Assembly: GCA_032718565.1 (NCBI GenBank)
Contig: JAVGVS010000040.1
Coordinates: 566,001-630,000 of the forward strand
Origin: Distichodus sexfasciatus
Lineage: Eukaryota > Chordata > Actinopteri > Characiformes > Distichodontidae
Direction: 5' to 3'
Length of the DNA stretch: 64,000 nucleotides
The position numbers were made by a program, and so were the translations under genes. The notes beneath the pieces were generated by a model that was not told the DNA's origin, made no database searches, and was given only the letters and a program-made list of their open reading frames with translations. This document shows, in pieces, positions 1 through 11,700 of this stretch (within the stretch, counting starts at the first letter, position 1; the number at the start of each line of letters is the position of its first letter).

Positions 1-632
1 ACAAGGACCATCTGAGATTCATCTCAGCCCAGAATATATTTGACATGCTGAAACAATGGATATGCATTAGGACCAAAATCAGGAGACTCAAGAAGAACTT
101 CTATTTTTGGCCCTTACGATTTTTTAACCAAGACATAACGTCAGAGCATTTATCTGTTCTTATCCAGGTCATGTGAACTTGACCCATATGTCACTCATCT
201 GATGACTTTTATGGCTTAATGCCTCATTACCTGAGGCACTCTGCACTTCACCTGACAGTTTTTCTACAATATGCACAATGTACAACAGTGGTTTATAATC
301 TTAAGATCTATTTTACAGGAATTAAATTTGTATTTATTATGATTACTTTACAAACATTCTTTTTTCCCTTTACTTTAGTCTATTTGTTAATTTCTATCTA
401 AATCTGAACAATACATTTCACTATGTGTGGGACAACTAAAGAATCTTGTATCAAGGCAAACAGACACAAAGAACATCTAATAAGACCTGTAGATGACCAT
501 ACTCACATGGTTAAGAAGTCAAACATGGCAAGTATTATTAATACTAGATTTTTTAATGAATGTTATATCTGTAGAAAGGATAAAACATGTGGATCATTCT
601 TACTCTGTCAAAAACAAAAGGCATATACTCAC
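1..632 (-). other. Start of wipi2 intron 2
   Basis: This AT-rich stretch follows the exon 2 donor at 631-632. No further WIPI2 coding segment, RNA gene or clear repeat is visible. The short open frames here lack any recognisable protein. Confidence 0.6.
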
Positions 633-1830
633 TACATTCATAAATCTGTTCCAACTTGTCAACAGAGGACAAGGAGAAAAATTTGTATCCAGACTTAGTA
701 CCAACTGCTAAGGACCTATTGGGAAGAGACACGACATGGGTGAAAGAAAAATCCAATCATGTTTCTCAATACAAGTGAAATCAAAATGGAGATAAGCAAC
801 AAAACATTATTCATTTTTGAGTCTCGAACTTACTCGAACTCACGTTACCTAACTAAACTAGCTGACTGTTATCGCTAGCAAGCTAACCGCTGACACAAAT
901 CGACCAAACATTTTTAGTTCACCTCTGACGTGCGATGTAATTACGAAAAACAGTAGAGAACATTTTATTCGATATAAAACTGAGCGTTCAATTCCACCAC
1001 TTTATATAACTTCGTCATACAGCTAACAAAAACACAAATTCTGATGGCAAAGTCTATAAGTTAGCCAGCTAACATACTTCGCAGCACTTAGTAATACAGG
1101 TAAGATAGCATGCAGCTAATTAGCTAAACGGCTAACCCACGAGATAAAAAACTTGCGCATGAATTCAAGTGGCCGGTTATAGTTCAAAACACAAGGAGAC
1201 ACATTTATACACATTGATGTGCAAAATACCTAATATTTCATAATGCATTTAATTGTAGTTAGTCGCAGACAAAGGTTGCAATAGCATAAACTGACATTTT
1301 GCTTGTCATGATGCAAAGCAATCTGAAGTCCGCCTTACTAGAATAGGCGCTAATGCTAACTAGTTAACTCATCAGAGCTAGAAAAACTATCCGGCTTGTT
1401 TTCCCACAAGAAACTGACTATCTTCAGACGTAATCAGTCGCAGATAAATGTCAAAATAACGCAAACCGGCCTTTTGTTTTTCAGTATGGAAAGCACACTG
1501 AAGTCAGCTTGACTAGAATCGGTGCTAACGCTAGCTGGCTAGTTAACTCTTTAGAGCTGGGGAAAACTATCCGATCAGTTTTCCCAAAATATATTAAAGT
1601 GAAATTTTAAGATTATGCCCTTCAGGTAAAGACGTCTCTTTGCACTTTAGAGAAAGAGATGGTGCTGTAAGTGACATTAGCTTTCTGCTGACAGTGACGC
1701 GGTAGAACAGGCCGCCGTCCTCGATCCCCGCCACCATTCCCCCCGCTCGTTCTTACGTGTTATCCTGGTTGAAGTTGGCGAAGAGGAGCTGGCTGCAGCC
1801 GGCCTCCCCGCTCTGACTGGCCAAGTTCAT
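633..1830 (-). CDS. wipi2: WIPI2 (WD-repeat, phosphoinositide-interacting autophagy protein), 5' end only
   Basis: Two coding exons: exon 1 at 1830-1757 (ATG at 1830, starts MNLASQSGEAGC) and exon 2 at 715-633 (contains SLAVGTKSGYKFFSLSSVDK, ends at IYEC plus one base). Donors GTAAGA and GTGAGT, an AG acceptor, and phases 2 and 1 fit. The residues match the start of vertebrate WIPI2, the first blade of its seven-bladed beta-propeller. The family binds PI3P through an FRRG motif and recruits ATG16L1 to the phagophore; that motif lies in exons outside the window. Exon 3 was not found in positions 1-632, so the gene continues past the left edge. A GC-rich promoter lies just upstream at about 1840-2110. 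Assignment to WIPI2 rather than WIPI1 rests on the N-terminal residues and on neighbouring mmd2. Confidence 0.92.
1255..1590. repeat. Diverged tandem duplication inside wipi2 intron 1 (period about 175 bp)
   Basis: Unit 1 (about 1255-1409) and unit 2 (about 1430-1590) share the same ordered blocks: GTARTYAGTCGCAGA, a CTGAAGTC block, CTAGAATMGG(Y)GCTAA, AGTTAACTC, AGAGCTRG and AAAACTATCCG followed by GTTTTCCCA. The two units differ by many substitutions, so the duplication is old. Confidence 0.75.
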
Positions 1831-1839
1831 GAGCACGGC

Positions 1840-2115
1840 ACCATCTACACTCCAGTTGAACAGAAATGGCCGTAAATGCGGACAGAGCTTGGCTAGGAGG
1901 CCCGAATCTCTAATCGCGTTTAGGAGACATGAGTTCCACCCCGCTCCCAATCAATGTTGTTGTTTTTCTCCTTCCAGCTTTGCCCCTCTCCATGTGCGCA
2001 GGCGCAGTGTCTCCCGCGTGGGCTCCAGCACGCTCACGTTTAAAGTGAGAACGTGCCAGGTGTCTACACGGACGCGTCGCGTGTCCGCCGGCCGCGGTCC
2101 AATTTACGCGCTCTA
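1840..2115 (-). promoter_or_regulatory. GC-rich promoter region of wipi2
   Basis: A CpG-rich block sits immediately upstream of the wipi2 ATG in an otherwise AT-rich region. It holds an NRF1-like palindrome TGCGCAGGCGCA (1995-2006) and CG-rich runs around 2070-2100. No TATA box is evident, which fits a housekeeping CpG-island promoter. The exact transcription start cannot be placed. Confidence 0.55.
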
Positions 2116-2459
2116 CGTACAGGGTTTAGGCAGGTGGAAAGAGCACTGGATATTTGTAATTAAGTACAAGTACTGGTGTTAAAAAGTACTGAAGTAAAAA
2201 TACAAAGTACGCTTCTCAAAATTATACTAGTTACTGAATAAATATTTAATAATAAACCAATATATTTGTTTGCCAAGTTTTAAAATGGTCTCACTAAAAT
2301 GATATGGCTATCGAAATACTAGTCAAACTTTTGAATATTAATTCAAATTGTTAACGTACTCAGTGATGAAATGTCGTGAGTAACTGTAATTCATGAATTC
2401 CTCTCCTGTATTAAGGATATGCAATAATACAGAAACAAATTACCATTTTTGGATATATC

Positions 2460-3331
2460 CAGAGGTGGACAGTAACTAAGTACATTTACTTGAGTACGGT
2501 ACTTAAGTAGAGTTTTTGAGTATCTGTACTTCACTTGAGTAGTATTTTATTTTGAAAATTCTGACTTCCACTTCACTACATTTTCAAGACAAATACTGTA
2601 CTTTTTACTTCACTACATTTCTATCAAGATTCTCACTACTCGTTACTTTCAAATCTGGGGATAAAGTGGATGTTATATCCCTTTTCTAAAAGGTGATTGG
2701 TTGTTTGGCAGGTGACAGTCTGTCAGTAATCAGTAGGGTTGCGTCACGCCTGTAGACTGGAACTATAAAACCAAGCTCAGACAGTTCTGCCGTTTTGTCT
2801 TGATTAACATTGTTGTTGTTGGAAAGTCATGACACTAGAGGTGTAAACCTGGGTTTTAAGCAGGTTTGAATGTTGATTTTCATCTTCTGAGCTGCATTTA
2901 CAGCTACTGCACTGTTCTCCTGATTAACATACACATATATGTGTGCACACACTACCAGAGCTGTGTCAGAACCATGCTGTTTTGTGGGGATGTGTAGTCT
3001 TACAATTAATTTATAAAATAAACTAATGACTGGTTTTCTTTATCAGTTTAAGTTGTGTTTCATTCAGGAACATGCTACCAATTCCTTATTCTACAGCATC
3101 TACAAGCTAGTCAGAGGCCTTAGGTGTTCTAAGTGTTGTGGCAATAATGCAACAATGTGGTGAAAGAAGACATACTTTTAATACTTAAGTATTTTTTCAA
3201 ACAAGTACTTCAGTACTTTAACTTAAGTAAAAATTTGACTGTATGACTTTCACTTGTATTGGAGTAACATTTGACTAGTGGTATCTGTACTTTCACTTAA
3301 GTAACAAAGTTAGCTACTTTGCCCACCTCTG
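2460..3331. mobile_element. hAT-like non-autonomous DNA transposon (MITE), 872 bp
   Basis: The ends are inverted: CAGAGGTGG at 2460 and CCACCTCTG ending at 3331. They are flanked by a perfect 8-bp direct repeat, GATATATC, at 2452-2459 and 3332-3339. An 8-bp target duplication is typical of hAT transposons. The subterminal regions are rich in AGTACTT/AAGTAC-type repeats, as in a common fish family. No transposase frame is present, so the copy is non-autonomous. The intact target duplication argues that it was inserted, not rearranged. Confidence 0.88.
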
Positions 3332-5428
3332 GATATATCAGCATGCAAACTTGCCAGTAAACCAGATCGACAACAAAGAAGCACTTTCCATAAACTTAAT
3401 GTTTATGTGCACCATTTTGGCACAGGCAAATTATTGTTATGCTGTGTATCAATTTTAACTAAAAATTGACTAAAGCTTGTACAGTTTTCTTTGTCTAAAC
3501 CAGACCAAATTAGTACCAAAGTAAAACAACAACTAACTTATAACTAAATATACTTGACAAAACACAAGATTTAATAATGCAAATGTTGTTGACTATTTAA
3601 ATATTTTAAACCAGCCTTAGGTTTCCACTGCAGTCGAGGTTAATACACAACCAGGGCCCTAACCAAAGTCGGAATGTCACGAGAATCAAGGGTACGTGGT
3701 GTTCCACAATCCCTACGCTATGGTCTCTGGTAAAGGGAACGTCTCTTGGCAGATGTGGAATGCGTTGGCAGTTTGGAATCCGATTTAGATTCCATTTGAG
3801 TTCATTCTGAGAGTCGATTCCAGTTACCGAATTAATTCTCTAGACCAAAGACATTTGTATAACGAACAATATGGTATTAATAACGTGAATTCACCTCGTC
3901 CATGTTTGATTAAAGATTGATTGAAAACGATTCTAAACTTAAAGGTTCTCATGTAGATCACGTTCTTCTATCTTATGTCAATGTAAGCATTAATGTAAAC
4001 AAAACAACAACAACAAATATGTTTAGGGACGAAATTCGAGAGCTACTTAATAATTGTGTCGAGTCGATTCTGAAGCTTTGGAATCGATTCTCATTTCCGA
4101 GTTATCTGGAACCGACGAATCGGTTGTTTTAGGAATAGGCCTTGGCAAAATCACACTACACAGACTCATTTTTCGTTTATTCCATCTCTGATATTTGATG
4201 CTCACATCCTGTTATATCCATGAATGTTAGTAAATAACATATTTATTACTCCTAGGGCTACCTCTACGTGGGCCTCTTGCAACTCAAGGTTCTCAAACGT
4301 CCCAAAGGACCTGCAATATCCAAACAAAATTAGCTCCGTCCGTGTGCTAGTCCCACCGTTACGGTTAACATTAGCCATAATGTGTGAATGTTTTTCTCTT
4401 TGAGATTATCAGGTGAAAATTTCTGTCAAACATTTTGCAGTTCCCTTAAAACAGCACATTTCACGCCCTGAGGATATGGAAATTGGCTTAACATGGCGGA
4501 ATACCACAGTTCATGGTTCTCTTCTGAGCAATGGTTCAGATGGCGAAAATGGCAACATAACGTACAGTCTACGTTATATTTAAGTAAGTAACCCTCATTT
4601 ATTATTTAAGTAAAATACCCCCTCATTTAACACACACAAGATTATAATATACTTATATTATTATGTAACTGTACAGATACGTTCTGAAACCTGGTTAACC
4701 AAACTTCATTAACCAAGTGGTATAGACTATATATTTTTTGTCGAGGTTTCTTATGTTGGCCAGTGTGTTGTTCTCAGAGACTGCTGTTATGTGATTAATA
4801 TTATTCACTGTCAGTGTTTGCCACAATTGCCATGGGCAAGGGAATTTTTTTTAAATATTTCTGACATATATTTAAAAATGTATGGTATGCATCCTAATAA
4901 TTTCCAGTATGTACGATAAAAGTTAAACTGAGGATTTGCTGTAATTTGCGTATATGTGCATGCATGAGAGTTTTTTCCGCAGTCATTTGAACCACTAACA
5001 TTTTGACCTCAGTCCACAGTCTTTAGTATTCTTTCACTATGGGTAAGAACGTAGACGAACCCCAAACTTTAAAGACGATTTTCGACTCTGATTCACCAGC
5101 AGAGGGCTTATGTGTTCTGCTTTTAAAACACGACACATCAGCCAAGCGGCAAGCAGATTACAATCCCGGGAATAGATAACTGTAAGGAAGACACGTACTG
5201 CAATACATTACAAAGAAACAATAATAAATTAAGAAGCCTAAAGAGCTTCTTACATTATAATTTGCATAAATGTTCAGCCTTTAAACAAGATAAACTACAA
5301 CTGGCCCCTAATAGTTTAAAAATAAGAAGTGAGATTACACACAATATAACAAGTAAAACTGTCTATAGATTTTTGTTCTGTAACAGTTTGTGTGGTTTGA
5401 GGGAGATTGGATACCGTTAGTCTGTTTG

Positions 5429-5459
<31 letters not shown>

Positions 5460-5478
5460 GATGTGTGTGTGTGTGTGT
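5429..5478. repeat. (GT)n microsatellite
   Basis: Interrupted GT/TG dinucleotide run, about 50 bp, roughly 290 bp upstream of the mmd2 start codon. Confidence 0.9.
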
Positions 5479-5745
5479 TTGCTGTGAGGATTTCACTGTT
5501 TACTTGGTGGAAAGTGAGGAGGCGGGAGGGGAATTAATACGGCGATGTCTATCAGAGCGGGACGGGGTCAGCAGAAGTGCCGCTACCGGACCCTCTTACC
5601 GAATTCTAACATTTTCAGGTACTTTTAGCTAGTTTGGTCATCTTAAAGCGGCTTTACATTCCACTACTGGAAACACGAAATTTCCCGGAGCTGAAGCTGC
5701 CTATTCCACATTGTCCTCCTACCGGGAACAGGTTCGGTAGAGAGC

Positions 5746-5775
5746 ATGTTTAAATGTGTACAGTATGGACTTTAA
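5746..5775 (+). promoter_or_regulatory. Upstream ORF overlapping the mmd2 start codon
   Basis: An ATG at 5746 opens a nine-codon frame that ends in TAA at 5773-5775, inside the mmd2 coding sequence and out of frame with its ATG at 5765. It has A at -3. Such an overlapping uORF would usually lower initiation at the main start. This holds only if transcription begins upstream of 5746. Confidence 0.5.
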
Positions 5776-8700
5776 GAAGACGAAGTATGGAAGGTAAACC
5801 CCATTTTGACGCGCTAAAAGCCTTATTTCTTCATCTTAATAGACATGCTAAGTTCGTAGAATGCTCTTTGCGAAGATGCATATAATGTCCAATGTGAAAA
5901 TAGCATTACTTTAACTTACTGTATCTATTATTCGCCAATTCGTTTTAACGTCCTACTATAATGGGTACAGTTGTTTAAAGACGCAGTTATTCATAATGTG
6001 TATGGACATAAGCGCTGATTCTTTAATCAAAGCGTGATTTGAAGGGGTGTATTGGTTCTTAAGTATGTTTCAATTTTGAAAATTCTCCACAACTATCGGA
6101 AAAGTTATTCCGTGAAAATATATGAAGACAGAGCTCATGTTTGATTAATAGACTTTACAAAGGATGTGAAATTATCATTTGGAAATCGGATCATTTCAAA
6201 CGGACAGATTCCTTGCAACATTACCATAGTAGTGCTATTATGATTTTTGGAAAACTACCCAGGTAGTAACATGCAAGTTCCATTTAAATACTAGTGTTGC
6301 ACCTTAATGTATTTCTGTTATCTGTTTATGTTAAATTGACACACCCTATCATTACAGTAACTGTCTAAAATACCATGAAAGCTCCTTGGGAGTAGAAATA
6401 AATTACAGTACCACAACTGGGGAGAAAAAAGTCAAGTAAACTACTGCTATAGATTTACACACATAAGACTGTGTCTTTTTTTTTTCTGAATCTTAAAAAC
6501 AAATTAAATCCTTTTTATGACTGGAATGTTTTGGTATATTATATAGTTTATAGCTTACATAATCTATGTGATGCTGTACATTTTATAATTCCATGGGTTA
6601 AAAATAATAAGTCTGAAAAATCTTGTTAAGTTGGAATAGTTATTTTAAGAGATTAATTTTTGTCCAGAGAATGTTGGCAGGATGGGCTAATGCTTCCTTC
6701 AGGACATTGAGGCTTTATTTTTATCAGAGGTGATTTTTCCCCTGTTCAACTAACAATGGGTGGAGAAGGTCGGTGCTTTTCAGTAAGGGGCTTGATGGGA
6801 TGTTTTTGTGTCACTGAGATGCCTGCAAGCAAAGCATTAAGTTTATTTTATCTCTTTGTTGGCTGCTGTTTTTCTTACATATAGGCGGGCCTCAAAAGTA
6901 TGTCTAAAATGAATTTGATGATAGTAGGCATTTGTAATATAACTAAAGCCATAATATAAGAAGCCATAATAGTCTTAACTAATATGGGCTCATCTATAAA
7001 TCAGTTGGTTTAGATACCCCAGAGGAAAATAATTCCAAATTCTATAATTTTCAGTACAATTTTAGGTTGTTTTATCTCAAATCATAGAAGTCGCCATGGA
7101 TGCACACAGAAAGGTCTTTTAGACTTCCTTTATTCTCTTTATACTTCTGACATCATTTGTGAGTAGGTGTATGTGTTTGCATTAGTGCTTTTAAGCCACT
7201 ATAAAACCCTACGATGACAGTGCTCACAGTGTCATTAGAGCAGTGAAAGCAAACCAGATAAATTATAGTCTAATCTCGGAATATTCCAAACACAACAATC
7301 CACTACTGCAATGTGGGGGTTATTCATGTTGGAAGCTAGATGGGCAGTTCACCCTTTCTCAGTGTATGCAGCTGCGTTCATACCGTCTTACTCATGTTCG
7401 TCTGGACAACCTGGACCTCATCACGACTGATTAAAAGAATTATCCAATGTGGCTGGGTCTGGCTTCAGAACCAGGCCAGGATGTGAGAATTTTTCAGCAG
7501 GAGGCCCCTGATCAGGGGCACTTCCCTCCTTACATAACCTCAACACATGGCAGTACCTGATAATAGGTCAGCTTAAATTTGAGAAAGTTACAAGTCAAAT
7601 TAATGTACATTTTTATTCAGTGTAAAACTATACTGTGTAACCTAAAGTAGTGAAACACCTTTCAAAAGAACAGTAAAGAAGAATTTAGGTCAGATGTGTT
7701 AATTCCTGTGGTAACTGGGTCTAGAGATTATGGCACCACTGATTATGCACGATTTAGTACCTCACTTGTACTATTCTTGAAAGAAAGGGTTTGGCTCAGA
7801 CCCAGGCTGGCTCTATTAATCATCTATGGAGGAACAAACTTTCAGATTTTTCTGCCTCACTAGACTACTGGTGAGCCAGTGCAGTGGTCATTTTGGGTGA
7901 TTATCATATTGACACAGGAACATTTTAACCTGTCACTCATCATGCTTTTATTCTCGTAGGGGTGCTAGATAGTTTCTATATACACATACTTTTTAATGTA
8001 TTAATATTTCAGGCTAATATTTATATTTTTATTTAACAAACAATTACAGAATTGTCATGTTCTTGCACATAAATAATGCATTCTGCCTTATAGAGAATAC
8101 TATAACAGAACATAGAGAATTTAAATCATTTAAATTCCAGCCAAATTAACGGAAAAAGGTGGTTTCATATAAGGATTGCTGTTTGGTCGACAATTTAAAG
8201 ACAGATCAAATGTGACCAACATATTTAACAAAAGTGTGTTTCATAATAGAACCAGATTTATTGTAACTTATAATATAACCCTGGTTTTGTGGAAAAAATG
8301 AAAAAGCTTTATTGTTGATTAGATGGTATCAGACAAATAGACTTTATTCACAGGACATTTACAGTATGGTGCTTGCATGCTTGTAAACACCTTCTGTCAG
8401 TCAAAGTACTGTTATTTTCTATAAGTCTCATCTGGTTTTGCTCACCTCATGTCACAATTCCAACTCATGCATAGTAATTAAATCACACAGATTAAAGGGT
8501 GTTTGGGCAGAAAATACAAAGAAAATCCCCAAGCCTCCGGTTGGCATGGCAACTGTGACATCACTCCACAATGCATCAGCAACCCAGTTTGAGTGGCATA
8601 AAGACTCGCGGCATCCAGGATTAGGGCTGTCGTTAGCGTGCGTTCTTAATGCTAGGCAACCACAACACGCTGGAAAAATTCCTGTAACGTGCTCTGGATT

Positions 8701-11700
8701 AAAATCATGTCCTGCACCAGCCTACAGTCTGCAGATACCTCCTTCTGTTTTTTCTTCTTTACCTTTTTAATCTCTTTGGTCATAAAAAGCATCTCAGTTT
8801 GCAGCATGAGAAGATAAAATGAGGATTTGCTAGACTCACGGACTACTCATACCTTGTATTATTGATGAAAACAGTAAAACTCGGGCATAGTAATTATGAC
8901 TCATTAGATAAGAATGGAGCGGATGGGTCTCTACAGGCCACTCATCAAGTTAGACTGGCACCAGGTTCAATGAGGAGAAAATCCAGGTTAAGAAAGTGAA
9001 AAGGCTCAGCAGAGATTTGCTCCAGTTATTTGAAATCACTGCAAATCCGCAAGAGAAACAGGGATTTTTATGTGGATTCATTCTGGGAACCTAAAGGGGC
9101 AAATGTCAGTTAGAAAGCTTAAATGTTATTAATATACAGTATATTATACACACACAGAAATGTAAATGCCTTACAGGTCAAATATGAGAGAATGCATTTA
9201 AAAAAATGACAAAAAGAAAAGAATAAAATGGAAAATATAAGCAATATACACCGAAAAAAATATAACAAACCATATAAAAGAATGATAAATAACTCTTTGA
9301 GTGAATTGGTAGAATAATTTTTCCATGTACAGGTTTATCTTCCAATTACTTTGTATCCAATCGCTTTATTGCATCTTTTTGTCTGTCTGGTTATGTTCTG
9401 TGTAATTTTGCCAGTGTTAACATGTAGAGCATATAGCTTCCTAAGTATTTGGCATAGGACTTTAGTTTAGTCTGGCACTGACATGGTACGACTGGTTCAT
9501 GGATGAGATCAGAGACGTTGGAATGTGATGGAAAAGGTTTGCAGAGATAAATAACCTCCTGGGATAGATATATATGCAGACCGTTTTGTATGTATATTCT
9601 CATAGATCTGCATTAAGTTCTCTGTTGTTTCAGGTTCATGAACAACCGCGTCCCATCAAGTAAAAGATATCAACCGACCGAGTATGAACACGCAGCCAAC
9701 TGTGCCACCCATGGGGTAAGTCAGCTTCTTCTGTAAACAATTTTGATGTCAGACATTGTCCCAAAGCAACTTCTTAGAATTGTTGGTCCACGTTTCTAAT
9801 GAAAAACCCTTGGATAATTGTGGCAGTGGAAAATTTGTTCAGAGGACGTGAATGAAGCTTTGAAGTGAACCTTGAATCAGGATGTATCCATCCCCCTTTG
9901 GCCAAGGCTTGAGAGTAAAATTCAGAGTATCTGAATGCATGTCTTATGATTCTAACTCCTTACAGACTGGGTGAACACGTGGAAACATGTAGGTGCATCT
10001 GGTTTGCTTTTTCCGTAAGTGGGTTTGCAGATGCGTTATGGCTGGTTCTAAAGCTTGGTAAAGTGAGGAACTAGTCCTTTTCAAAGCCTAGAGAAATCTG
10101 TTACATTAATCACAATTAATAGCAGGTACATTATGGCTCAAAATGTATAAATGTATTCTTTAATCTAGTCAAGTCATAAGGAATATTGTGAATATAGGAG
10201 CATAATTAAAGTCTGGGACTTTGGGAAGATGTATAAAACAAGTTATTATTTTATCTTTATTTTATTTTATCCACGGTTAAGTCTGTCCAGCCTTTGATCT
10301 TGATCTAAAGCAGGCGGGTTCTTTTTTTTTTTACGGCCATGTTCCTGTGGTCTTGGCACTGCTGTTTGGATAAGATCCTGCTCTCTAATACTCCCACCCC
10401 CTCACACACGTTACAGACTCACATCTGGCTCGGCTGCTACAGAGCACTCTCTGACCACACAACAAATCCTCTCTGACCTCTTTTATCAACACACCAGCCC
10501 GAGCACACGTGGCTCAGGGGTTTGTTCATCAGGAGCATCTAAGAGCATGATTCAGATGCTGCTTTACGAGGTGTAACACTGGTCATCAGGATGCTAGGCT
10601 TTGTTTTTCTTGATCATTTAATTGAAGATCTAATCAAAATGAAAAGATAAAGCCACAGTTTGTGTCCCAGTTCACAAGGTATTGGGTTGATAATATTTGT
10701 TCAATATTTGTGTTTAAAAATCTCTTTCCAGATAGATGGATGGTGAATAAAACGCTCTCCGCATACAATACATCTTATCATAACTATCATTCTGTTTTCC
10801 CTCCCATGAAATGAGGAACCCAACTTGTAAATTTTATTTAAATGATATTGCTCTTGTGGTGTTGGGTTTTCTATGGAAATGGATGAAGTCATATATCACT
10901 GTTTAATACTGTGTAATCTCATGTCCCACACAGTAACAAAACTTTTTCTTTTTTCCCCCCTATTTTTTTTTAATCAGTTCTGGATCATTCCCAGTATCCT
11001 GGGTAGCTCTCTATTGTACGTCCTATCAGATGACCGGTGGGAGAGCATCACAGCCTGGTTGTACGGAGTTGGACTGTCGGGTTTGTTCATCATGTCCACC
11101 ATGTTTCACACCATAAGCTGGAAGAAGAGTCACTTGCAGTAAGTATTTGCATAAAACACAGCTGAGGGTGGAACATGACACAGAATAAGATGTAAAAACA
11201 CCACAATGTGTGATTTTTTTTTTATGCTTCTGAGAATTTAACAGACTGCACATAAGTATGTGTTTGTGTACGCTCACACACACACTAACACATGCTCGTT
11301 AAAATGTGCCTCTAGACATGAAGCATGGAGGTAGTAATAATGAACTCCTTCTTGCATCGTGTCCTCTTGAGTGGAACAGTATTTACATGCCCATCAAACT
11401 ATTTGGCTGAGATCAAAAGCCAGTGAATGAAAATTCAAGCATGAACAGGTTAATCTCCACAGATCAGTAGTAGAGTGTTTTCCTCTCAGCAGGTTTGACT
11501 TCTCTACAAGCATGTGTTCAGACAACAAAGATGTGATATGATACATCTTAGACAATAGCTGGAAGGGTATTGACAGTGTGTGCTACTTACGTGCCAAGGT
11601 GAATAAAGACTTCCTGAACAAAACACAAAGACAAAACCCTTAAACTCTCAGACTGCCCATTATTTCACATGCCACCCCAGACAGGGTCAACCAGCGTATG

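Larger units (their letters stand above)
2140..5744. other. Intergenic region between wipi2 and mmd2 (divergent genes)
   Basis: Apart from the hAT MITE, this holds a fragment rich in AAGTAC motifs (about 2160-2215) similar to the MITE ends, a repeat-like segment at about 3650-4140 with recurring GGAATCGATTC-type motifs, and a GT microsatellite at 5429-5478. No coding exon was recognised. The mmd2 5' untranslated region probably lies in the last 200 bases. Confidence 0.5.

Noticed and set aside
3650..4140. Possible second DNA transposon with GGAATCGATTC motifs
   Set aside because: The motifs recur and recall a fish MITE, but I could not establish inverted ends or a target duplication, so no element is called.
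5390..5632. 80-codon open frame with Val-Cys repeats
   Set aside because: It is a translation of the GT microsatellite upstream of mmd2.
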